This document shows positions 46,645 to 55,088 of a stretch of 64,000 nt of DNA, piece after piece. Position 1 is the stretch's first letter. Each line of letters begins with the position of its first letter. The notes under the pieces are model-generated. The model searched no databases. It was not told the DNA's origin and saw only the letters and a list, made by a program, of their open reading frames with translations. The translations under genes and the position numbers were made by a program. Source of the DNA: Metallococcus carri (lineage in GTDB: Bacteria; Actinomycetota; Actinomycetes; Actinomycetales; Dermatophilaceae); contig NZ_JAAOIV010000001.1 of the NCBI RefSeq assembly GCF_011440275.1, forward strand, positions 372,001 to 436,000. The letters are read 5' to 3'.

Positions 46645-47302
46645 AGCCGACTCCTCGCACGGTGAGCACGATCTCCGGGTGCTCCGGATCCTTCTCGATC
46701 TTGGAGCGCAGACGCTGGACGTGCACATTCACCAGCCGGGTGTCGCCAGCGTGCCGATAGCCCCACACCTGCTCCAGCAGCACCTCGCGGCTGAACACCT
46801 GTCGCGGTTTGCGGGCGAGCGCCACGAGCAGGTCGAACTCCAGCGGGGTCAGGGAGATCACCGTGTCGCCCCGCTTCACGCTGTGGCCGGAGACGTCGAT
46901 GGTCAGATCACCGATCTCCAACTGCTCGGCCTCGACGTCATCGCCGCGCCGCAACCGAGCGCGCACCCGGGCCACGAGCTCCTGCGGCTTGAACGGTTTG
47001 GTGACATAGTCGTCCGCCCCGGCCTCCAGCCCGGCGACGACATCCGTGGTGTCGGTGCGGGCCGTGAGCATCACGATCGGGACGGTCGACTCGGCCCGGA
47101 TGCGACGGCATACCTCGACGCCGTCCATGCCGGGCAGCATCACGTCGAGCAGGACGATGTCCGGCTTGGACTCCCGGAACGCCGTCACCGCGCCCGCACC
47201 GGTCAGCACCTGGGTGACGTGCATGCCCTCCCCGCGCAGAATGATGCCGAGCATCTCGGCGAGCGAGGCGTCGTCGTCGACGACGAGTACCCGAGCGGTC
47301 AT
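46625..47302 (-). CDS. mtrA: Response regulator MtrA
   Basis: This 225-aa OmpR-type regulator has a receiver domain (VLVVDDDASLAEML, phospho-Asp in DIVLLDVMLPGMDG, switch VMLTAR, Lys in YVTKPF) and a winged-helix domain (LTPLEFDLLVALA ... VWGYRHAGDTRLVNVHVQRLRSKI ... VRGVGYKAG). MtrA is an essential regulator of cell wall, division and osmotic response genes in actinobacteria. It is followed at once by mtrB and lpqB. Its 459-bp upstream gap is filled with repeats, whereas tmk occupies this place in M. tuberculosis. Confidence 0.97.
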   Translation of the reverse strand: MTARVLVVDDDASLAEMLGIILRGEGMHVTQVLTGAGAVTAFRESKPDIVLLDVMLPGMDGVEVCRRIRAESTVPIVMLTARTDTTDVVAGLEAGADDYVTKPFKPQELVARVRARLRRGDDVEAEQLEIGDLTIDVSGHSVKRGDTVISLTPLEFDLLVALARKPRQVFSREVLLEQVWGYRHAGDTRLVNVHVQRLRSKIEKDPEHPEIVLTVRGVGYKAGPA

Positions 47303-47420
47303 GTGTGTGCCTACGTCCTTTCCCGATCCCAGCCCCCGAGATCACCGGCTCATTTTCACACGCCCCCGGCTCGTATGCCGGATCGCCCGCCCTCGCGCGG
47401 CGGGGCGCCCTTTCGGCGCG

Positions 47421-47519
47421 CATCTGGCACGCGGGCGCACATCTGGCACGCGCGCCGCACCTCTGGCACGTCATCCGGTGCCATTTGTCCGCTGCCGTGC
47501 CAGTTGTCCCATGCCGTGC
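47421..47519. repeat. CTGGCACG element cluster upstream of mtrA
   Basis: Three direct ATCTGGCACG-type elements (47421, 47440, 47460, period 19-20 bp) are followed by three inverted ones (about 47477, 47496, 47515) of the form CGTGCCAGTTGTCC, a head-to-head set in the 459-bp gap before mtrA. It could fold or bind a regulator. The rest of 47303-47420 shows only a copy of the 8-mer at 47373. Confidence 0.7.
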
Positions 47520-47575
47520 CAGGCCCGAGCGAACCCGAGTGCCGCAACCGGGCGGCGAGCGAAGCGAGCACGCGC

Positions 47576-47709
47576 GTCGCACTGAGCGGGGACCGGGTTC
47601 GCGCAGCGAACTCGGACCCCGCCAGAAGACGCGCAAAAGGAATGCGAAGTCGCACTGAGCGGGGACCGGGTTCGCGCAGCGAACTCGGACCCCGCCAGAA
47701 GACGCGCAA
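47576..47709. repeat. 61-bp hairpin-bearing direct duplication
   Basis: A segment of about 61 bp starting GTCGCACTGAGCGGGGACCG occurs at 47576-47636 and again at 47649-47709, essentially identical. Each copy contains a palindrome with 15-nt arms (two mismatches) around GCA (GGTTCGC-GCA-GCGAACT core). It resembles a REP-type intergenic element between ahcY and mtrA. Confidence 0.8.
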
Positions 47710-47718
47710 GAGGGAATC

Positions 47719-47761
47719 AAGCCGGAGCACGACCGATACTGAGCCGAGCGCCAGCGAGGTC

Positions 47762-47785
<24 letters not shown>
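47719..47785 (-). terminator. Long hairpin using the 3' end of ahcY as one arm
   Basis: The arms 47719-47743 and 47761-47785 are 25 nt long and complementary except for one position; the loop is 17 nt (47744-47760). The upper arm contains the last eight codons (KPEHYRY and stop) of ahcY. In the ahcY transcript the stop codon is therefore inside the stem, and GATTCCCTCTT follows. It is probably a terminator and 3'-end stabiliser, although the U-tract is poor. Confidence 0.75.
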
Positions 47786-49198
<1,413 letters not shown>

Positions 49199-49401
49199 AG
49201 GTGTCCGCTCCTCCTGTCACGGCCGTATGCCGTGCTCGGTGATTGCTTGCGTATCGACACCGGCGCGCCCTTCTGGGCTGCACGGGTCATCACCCACGCC
49301 GACCGTCCATCAGGATACCGAGCGTCGCGCGGACGCCCGCAGCCACGCTGGGTGGGCTACAACGGAGGGCGACCGCACCCGGCATACGGCAGGAGAATCC
49401 G

Positions 49402-49671
49402 ATGAGCGACGACAGCCAGCACCAGGACGAGCAGCAGGGCAGTGAGCAGCGTGACGACGCCATGACCGAGCGCGAGCGCGCCGAGCAGATGCCGGACGAG
49501 CTCAAGGTCGATGTCGACCAGGACAAGATGCGCGCCTGGGACGAGGTGAGCGAGGACTACAGCACCGACGCGGATTCGGACGAGCAGCCGCCGCGGCCGG
49601 TGTTCACCGACGAGCGGCAGGAGCGCTCACCGCGTCAGGACGACGCGGCGGACTCGGGCAGCGAGGGCTGA
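49402..49671 (+). CDS. Small acidic hydrophilic protein
   Basis: This 89-aa protein is made mostly of Asp, Glu, Gln and Ser, with no hydrophobic core and surely disordered (MSDDSQHQDEQQGSEQRDD). AGGAG lies before the ATG, which supports real translation. I recognise no family. The end overlaps the 3' end of the convergent metallophosphatase gene by 37 bp. Confidence 0.6.
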   Translation: MSDDSQHQDEQQGSEQRDDAMTERERAEQMPDELKVDVDQDKMRAWDEVSEDYSTDADSDEQPPRPVFTDERQERSPRQDDAADSGSEG

Positions 49672-50969
49672 TCGACGCCGACGTCGTGCAGGTGGTGCAT
49701 CAGGTCGTGCAGGCAGTACTGCCCGAGCGTCAGCACGGTGAACGCAGAACCGTTGGAGCGCAAGCCTTTTCGCGCGAACTGGTCGCCCTGGACCGCGTCG
49801 TATGCCGCCGCGAGGGCCGCTGCGCTCGCCTCGAGTTGCGGCACCACCGTGGCCGGGTCGGCCGCCGCGTAGTTGCCAGCGGCAGCTGCGGTGTCCTGGT
49901 CCCAGTCGGCGAAGGTGGGGCTGTCCTGCTCGAGCATCAGCGCGAGTCGCTCGGTGAAGACCGTGCAAACGTCCCGCACGTGGCAGGCGTATTCGAGCGG
50001 TGACCAGATCTGCGGGCTGGGGCGGCGCCGCGCGTCGGCGCGCATCGCGATCTGCGGCCACGGCGCCATGGCCGCCTCGATGAGCGCCCCGATCGACCCG
50101 CCGTCGACCTCGCTGGCCGCGAATCCGCAATCAGGACAAGGCTTTTGCAGGGTCCAGGTCCAGTCTTTGGGGTCTTGCGCCACCAGACTGCGCCGGTGGT
50201 ATGCCGGGGCCTCGCCGCGCCGGACATCCCCGCGGTATGCCGCTCGGCGCAGCTCGGCCTCGTAGAGCTCGAACTCGGGAGCGCCGAGCTCACGGGCGGC
50301 GGCGAGCTCGGCGTCGACGTCATACGGCACTCGCACGAAGGTGATCGAGAACGGTCCGGGATCCTGCGAGCCATAGCGGCCTTCGAGGATCACGTAGACG
50401 GGCGTCGGCTCGTCCATCGGGTTGCCGACGCTGCCGGTGTTGAAGAGGGTCTTGCCGCGATCGGTCTCGCAGAAGGCGTCGTGGGTGTCGCCGTAGCCCA
50501 CGATGTCCGGCGGCGGACCGTCGCCGGTGGCGGGAGTGTTGTGGAACATGCCGGCGAACTCGACCTCGTCGTGGTCATAACGCACCCGCACGTGCACGCT
50601 CGTGGCCGACGCGTGGAACAGCCGGACCCGGCGGCCGCTCAACCAGAAGTCGTGATGGAAGGGCAGGCCCCGCAGCCAATCCCCTTGTCCCTCAGCCAGT
50701 TCCGCCCGCCACCAGCGCAATGCTTCGCAGTCGTCGAGGGCCCTCGACGGGTCGGGCAGGAAGTCGTCCCAGTTGCCGAGGATGTTGACCTCGCAGCGCT
50801 CCTTGCACAACGCCACGACCTCGCGGCCACGCGGACCCTTGCCGACATAATCACCGAGGTTGAAGATGCGGGTGATGCCGCGGGCGTCGATGTCCGCGAG
50901 CACCGCTTCGAGGGCCGTCAGGTTGCCGTGTACGTCCGAGATGAGCGCGATCCGGTCCACGGTGATCAT
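49635..50969 (-). CDS. Metallophosphoesterase-DinB fusion protein
   Basis: This 444-aa protein joins two domains. Residues about 1-255 are a YfcE/DR1281-like calcineurin phosphoesterase: ISDVHGN, NLGDYVGKGP, then LGNWDD where GNH(D/E) is usual, and YGDTHDAF where GHTHxPF is usual, so two metal-site His are changed. Residues about 265-444 are a DinB-like four-helix domain with PCPDCG, WSPLEYACHVRDVC and DLMHHLHDV, keeping three His for a metal. Substrate unknown. ATG 50969 has a ribosome site too close; GTG 50960 is a good alternative start. Confidence 0.85.
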   Translation of the reverse strand: MITVDRIALISDVHGNLTALEAVLADIDARGITRIFNLGDYVGKGPRGREVVALCKERCEVNILGNWDDFLPDPSRALDDCEALRWWRAELAEGQGDWLRGLPFHHDFWLSGRRVRLFHASATSVHVRVRYDHDEVEFAGMFHNTPATGDGPPPDIVGYGDTHDAFCETDRGKTLFNTGSVGNPMDEPTPVYVILEGRYGSQDPGPFSITFVRVPYDVDAELAAARELGAPEFELYEAELRRAAYRGDVRRGEAPAYHRRSLVAQDPKDWTWTLQKPCPDCGFAASEVDGGSIGALIEAAMAPWPQIAMRADARRRPSPQIWSPLEYACHVRDVCTVFTERLALMLEQDSPTFADWDQDTAAAAGNYAAADPATVVPQLEASAAALAAAYDAVQGDQFARKGLRSNGSAFTVLTLGQYCLHDLMHHLHDVGVDQPSLPESAASS

Positions 50970-51009
50970 CCTCGCAGGGGCCAGGTCGCCACGCCCGGGG
51001 ACCGCAGTT

Positions 51010-51642
51010 TCACGGCGCTGCGGTCTTCGTCACCAGCGGGTCCGTCCGGGTGCCCACCGAGGTGGCCGCCGCGAGCAGTTGTGCGCGGGTCACGGTCGTG
51101 GGGATCGCGCGGTTCTCGTTGCCCACCGCCGAATACAGCCGGGCGGTCTGCCTGGCCGGGTCGTAGGTGAACGAGCTGTCGTTGGTGATCACCCACTCCC
51201 CCGTCGGCTTCCCCGGGATGAAGTACACGGGCCCGACGAAGACCGCGTAGGTCGCGTTCGGCCGCAGGATCTCCTCGAGATATTGCCCATAGGTCGGGTC
51301 GTTGCCGGCGCCGAGCTGCCGGATCCGGACGACCTCGCCGGCCCTGATTCCCCGCCCGCCGAGGACCTCCACGACTTTCGCGGTCACGATCGTGGACACC
51401 GCGCTGCCCGCCCCGGAACTGCTCGCCGGCACCACCCGGCGCTCACCGGTCGTCCGCACGATCAGTCCACTGGTGCTGTATGCCGCCACCTCCCGCAGCG
51501 AGTGGTAGGCGCGCACCCCGCACATGATTGCCCGTGGCACCGACGACTCCGCGCTCGCCGGCGCCACCTCGCCACGCGTTGAGCTGCCGGTGATCAGGAC
51601 GGCCACAGCGACACCACCCGCCAGCGTCCTCACTCGGCCCAT
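51010..51642 (-). CDS. Secreted hypothetical protein
   Basis: This 210-aa protein has an N-terminal signal sequence (MGRVRTLAGGVAVAVLITGSS) and an extracellular beta-rich domain with KVVEVLGGRGIRAGEVVRIRQLG and TYAVFVGPVYF. The pattern resembles small secreted proteins of unknown function in Gram-positives. AAGGAGG lies 7 nt before the chosen ATG; a GTG further upstream would put that ribosome site inside the gene. No partner gene is evident. The 452-bp gap beyond its start is mainly a tandem repeat. Confidence 0.7.
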   Translation of the reverse strand: MGRVRTLAGGVAVAVLITGSSTRGEVAPASAESSVPRAIMCGVRAYHSLREVAAYSTSGLIVRTTGERRVVPASSSGAGSAVSTIVTAKVVEVLGGRGIRAGEVVRIRQLGAGNDPTYGQYLEEILRPNATYAVFVGPVYFIPGKPTGEWVITNDSSFTYDPARQTARLYSAVGNENRAIPTTVTRAQLLAAATSVGTRTDPLVTKTAAP

Positions 51643-51835
51643 GGTGACCGCCTCCTTCACCGTTCTTCACCCTGCAAGACGCTCACCCGGGTCGTCGGGT
51701 TGGCCGACCTGTATGCCGAATCGCTGGTTGGTGGCTCTCGGCGGGAGATGGACGCGTCGGCGGGAGTTGGTGGCCTCTCCAAGAGCTCTACCTCCCGGAG
51801 AGGCCACCTTCTTGCGTTCAGGCCACCGAGTCGCG

Positions 51836-52088
51836 GGTTTCGAGGCGGCCTCGTTCCTCGGCCTTCCTCAACCAACGAGCGGGGGTCGGGCCTCGCCGAG
51901 GGTGGTTTCGAGGCGGCCTCGTTCCTCGGCCTTCCTCAACCAACGAGCGGGGGTCGGGCCTCGCCGAGGGTGGTTTCGAGGCGGCCTCGTCCCTCGGCCT
52001 TCCTCAACCAACGAGCGGAGGTCGGGCCTCGCCGAGGGTGGTTTCGAGGCGGCCTCGTTCCTCGGCCTTCCTCAACCAACGAGGGGCG
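51836..52088. repeat. 68-bp tandem array (about 3.7 copies)
   Basis: Units start at 51836, 51904, 51972 and 52040 with exact 68-bp period and very few differences. Each begins GGTTTCGAGGCGGCCTCG, contains TTCCTCGGCCTTCCTCAACC and ends with GCCTCGCCGAGGGT. The last unit is cut off at the 3' end of the DUF808 gene. Its layout (TTTCGA...CTCGTTCCTCG...CTCAACCA) parallels the 50-bp array at 11966-12230, so both are one dispersed family. 51643-51835 shows no gene, only a copy of the 8-mer at 51711. Confidence 0.9.
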
Positions 52089-52094
52089 AGGGCG

Positions 52095-53009
52095 TCAGTG
52101 GGACTTGGGGCGGCGGACGAGCTTCAGGATGGCGACGACGATGCTGCCGACGATCGCCCCCGCGATGGCCGCGCACAGCGTGCCGACCAGCCAGACCAGG
52201 ATGCCGCCGACGCCGGGCACGCCCTCGACGGCCACTTCGGCGTGGTGCACCAGCGAATAGGGCCACTTCCACCCGAGTTCGTCCGCGCCGACCAGCAGGA
52301 TGTGCCCACCGACCCAGAGCATGGCCACGATGCCGACCGTCGACAGCACGCTCATCACCTTCGGCATGCCTTTGACCAGACCCCGGCCAAGCCGCTTGGC
52401 CCCCGCGGAGTCGCGCCTGCTGAGGTGCAACCCGACGTCGTCCATTTTCACGATGAGGGCGACGACGCCATACACCAGGATCGTGATGAGGATCGCGACG
52501 ACGATAAGGATCGCGGCACGCGCCCAAAACCCCTGGGAGGCAACCTCGTTCAGCGAGATCACCATGATCTCCGAGGACAGGATGAGGTCGGTGCGGACGG
52601 CACCCTTGACGAGCTGGTCCTCGTCGGCGGCCTGCTCGCCGTCCTCGTGCCCGCCGGTGAACCGTTCGAGGATCTTCTCGGCGCCTTCGAAGCACAGGTA
52701 GGTGCCGCCCAGCATGAGGATCGGGGTCAGCGCCCACGGCAGGAACTGACTGAGGATCAACGCCACCGGCAGGATGACCAGCAGCTTGTTGCGCAGCGAG
52801 CCGATGGCGATCTTCTTGATGATCGGCAGCTCACGCTCGGCGGCGATGCCCTCGACATAGCGCGGGGTCACCGCCGTGTCGTCGACGACCACGCCGGTGG
52901 CCTTCACGCTGGCGCGGCCGGCCGCCACGCCGACATCGTCCACCGAAGCGGCCGCCGCCTTCGCGAGCGCCGCGACGTCGTCGAGCAGAGCGACAAGTCC
53001 ACCAGCCAT
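52095..53009 (-). CDS. DUF808 membrane protein (YedI-like)
   Basis: This 304-aa protein begins MAGGLVALLDDVAALAKAAAASVDDV and continues with TPRYVEGIAAERELPIIKKIAIGSLRNK, the DUF808 signature. About six transmembrane helices follow and no soluble domain. Function is unknown. A -10-like TACACT (minus strand, 53017-53022) ends 7 nt before the ATG without a ribosome site, so the gene may be leaderless. It is divergent from the NCS1 transporter. Confidence 0.9.
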   Translation of the reverse strand: MAGGLVALLDDVAALAKAAAASVDDVGVAAGRASVKATGVVVDDTAVTPRYVEGIAAERELPIIKKIAIGSLRNKLLVILPVALILSQFLPWALTPILMLGGTYLCFEGAEKILERFTGGHEDGEQAADEDQLVKGAVRTDLILSSEIMVISLNEVASQGFWARAAILIVVAILITILVYGVVALIVKMDDVGLHLSRRDSAGAKRLGRGLVKGMPKVMSVLSTVGIVAMLWVGGHILLVGADELGWKWPYSLVHHAEVAVEGVPGVGGILVWLVGTLCAAIAGAIVGSIVVAILKLVRRPKSH

Positions 53010-53165
53010 GCGGCGAAGTGTATTCAGCCCACTCCCAGAGATCGCCGCCCGCGTCGGCGTAACAGGAGATTTACCTCGGAGAAACCCCTGGCGCCCAGCG
53101 GCACAGCAGGCTCGTCCGCGTTCGGTGCAACGGCGCGCCACCCGTCATACCGGAAAGGACCCTCA

Positions 53166-54797
53166 ATGGGCCAGATCACTGCGAGCCGGGCGCCGGTCAC
53201 CGAGACGCTCGAGGACTATTCGCTGCGTTATGCCCCGACCAGCTTTCGCCGCTGGAGTCCGTATGTCGTCGCGACGACCGCTCTGGGCGGGATCGCCTAT
53301 CTCGCCGATTTCGCGATCGGCGCCTCGATCGTCTTCACCAACGGGGCGGTGGCCGGCATCGCGGCGATCCTCGCGGCGGCGGTGATCATCTTTGTCACCG
53401 GCGTGCCGATCGCGCGGGCCTGCGCGCGGTATGGCGTGGACATGGACCTGCTGACCAGGGGCTGCGGCTTCGGCTATTTCGGCTCGACGCTGACCTCGCT
53501 GATCTACGCCTCCTTCACCTTCATCTTCTTCGCCCTCGAAGGCTCGATCATGGCGCAGGGCTTCGACTATGCCTTCGGCATCCCGCTGTGGGCCGGCTAC
53601 CTCATCTCCTCGCTGGTGATCGTCCCGTTGGTCGTCTACGGCATGCGGGCGCTGGCCAAACTTCAGACGTGGACCCAGCCGGTGTGGCTGGTGTTGCTCG
53701 TGCTGCCGTTCGTCGTGGTGATGGTCCAGCATCCGGGAGCGCTGTCTCAGTTGGTGGGCTTCGCCGGCAGCGACGGCGAGCACCGCGGGTTCTCCTGGAC
53801 CGGCTTCGGTCTCGGCATGGGCGTCGCCCTCTCGCTCATCGGGCAGATCGGCGAGCAGGCCGATTACCTGCGGTTCATGCCGGCCAAGACTGCGGACAAC
53901 TCACGGGCGTGGAATCTCGCGACCCTCGCCGCGGGCCCGGGCTGGGTCGTCCTCGGGGCCCTCAAGCAGATCGGCGGAGCGCTGCTGGCGGTCGCAGCGA
54001 TCACCTACGCCGGCGCATCCACGAGGACTGCGGGCGAACCGATTCACCAATACGCCGAGGCGATCCGGCCCTGGCTCGGTGACGCGACGGTCGCCGTTGC
54101 CGCGGTCTTCGTGATCATGTCGCAGGTCAAGATCAACTCCACCAACGCCTATTCGGGCTCGCTGTCGTGGAGCAACTTCTTCTCCCGCATCACCCACCGC
54201 CACCCGGGCCGGGTCTACTACGTCGCGCTCAACGTCGGCATCGCGTTGCTGCTGATGGAGCTCAACATGTTCGGCTTCCTCAACACCATCCTCGGTTTCT
54301 ACTCCAATGTCGGCATCGCCTGGATCGGTGCGGTCTGCGCCGACCTGTTGATCAACAAGCCGCTCGGGCTGTCCCCGCGCTATATCGAGTTCAAGCGCGC
54401 CTACCTGCACGCGATCAACCCGGTGGGCTTCGGCTCGATGGTCGTCGCCTCGGTGGTCTCGGTGGCGGCCTTCTTCGGCGCTTTCGGCGACGGCTTGCCG
54501 CGCGCCTTCAGTCCGCTGATCGCCTTGGTGATCGCGGTGGTCCTCTCGCCCGTGCTCGCTGTCGCTACTCGTGGCCGCTACTACCTGGCTCGGGAGAACA
54601 CCCTGCGCACCGAGGGCGCGGACACCGATCTGCTCACCTGCGGGTCGTGCGGGATCGGCTATGAGCGACCCGATGTGGCCGACTGCCCGTTCGTCGCGAC
54701 GACCGTGTGCAGTCTGTGCTGCTCACTCGACTCGCGGTGCCACGACATCTGCAAACAGACGGTGTCGCTGGGTATGCCGAGCGTTCGACCCGCCTGA
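53166..54797 (+). CDS. NCS1-type purine/cytosine permease with Cys-rich tail
   Basis: This 543-aa protein has about twelve helices and begins DYSLRYAPTSFRRWSPYVV, with NCS1 motifs such as IGEQADYLRFMP and SQVKINSTNAYSGSLSWSN. NCS1 proteins import nucleobases or hydantoins with protons or sodium. After the last helix there is a cytosolic segment with eight Cys (LTCGSCGIGYERPDVADCPF, then CSLCC and RCHDICK). I recall this Cys signature from transporters fused to histidine kinases, but here no kinase follows. It may bind metal or a cluster. Confidence 0.85.
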   Translation: MGQITASRAPVTETLEDYSLRYAPTSFRRWSPYVVATTALGGIAYLADFAIGASIVFTNGAVAGIAAILAAAVIIFVTGVPIARACARYGVDMDLLTRGCGFGYFGSTLTSLIYASFTFIFFALEGSIMAQGFDYAFGIPLWAGYLISSLVIVPLVVYGMRALAKLQTWTQPVWLVLLVLPFVVVMVQHPGALSQLVGFAGSDGEHRGFSWTGFGLGMGVALSLIGQIGEQADYLRFMPAKTADNSRAWNLATLAAGPGWVVLGALKQIGGALLAVAAITYAGASTRTAGEPIHQYAEAIRPWLGDATVAVAAVFVIMSQVKINSTNAYSGSLSWSNFFSRITHRHPGRVYYVALNVGIALLLMELNMFGFLNTILGFYSNVGIAWIGAVCADLLINKPLGLSPRYIEFKRAYLHAINPVGFGSMVVASVVSVAAFFGAFGDGLPRAFSPLIALVIAVVLSPVLAVATRGRYYLARENTLRTEGADTDLLTCGSCGIGYERPDVADCPFVATTVCSLCCSLDSRCHDICKQTVSLGMPSVRPA

Positions 54798-54854
54798 TGG
54801 TTCACCCGGCAGAGGGGTTGTGAGCTGGGTCACTCCGAGGCATGATCAGGCCCC

Positions 54855-55085
54855 ATGGTTGTCACCGTGGTCGGCCTGGTCGTCGCCGTCGTGATCGTCT
54901 GGGCGCTCATGTTCGCGGCGCTCGGGCGCACCGCGATGCCGGCGCGCGAACGGTTGCCGCTGTCGGAGTGGACGCCGCGCGACCTGCTGCACAACATTCG
55001 CTTCGGCTGGCATCACCTCGCCGACGCCAACGAGTCACTGCAGCCGGACGACGACCGGCATCCGCACTCGACCGAAAAGCACTGA
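54855..55085 (+). CDS. Small single-span membrane protein
   Basis: This 76-aa protein has one N-terminal helix (VVTVVGLVVAVVIVWALMFAAL) and a soluble tail with PLSEWTPRDLLHNIRFGWHHL. No family recognised. It follows the permease by 57 bp and converges on mycothione reductase 3 bp away; co-transcription with the permease is possible. Confidence 0.65.
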   Translation: MVVTVVGLVVAVVIVWALMFAALGRTAMPARERLPLSEWTPRDLLHNIRFGWHHLADANESLQPDDDRHPHSTEKH

Positions 55086-55088
55086 GCC

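Noticed and set aside
49199-49401. SAM/SAH riboswitch upstream of ahcY
   Set aside because: I looked for the conserved cores and found only a small hairpin based on CACGG/CCGTG, not a known aptamer.
51836-52088. Tandem arrays as CRISPR
   Set aside because: Units are contiguous or identical throughout with no unique spacers and no cas genes.
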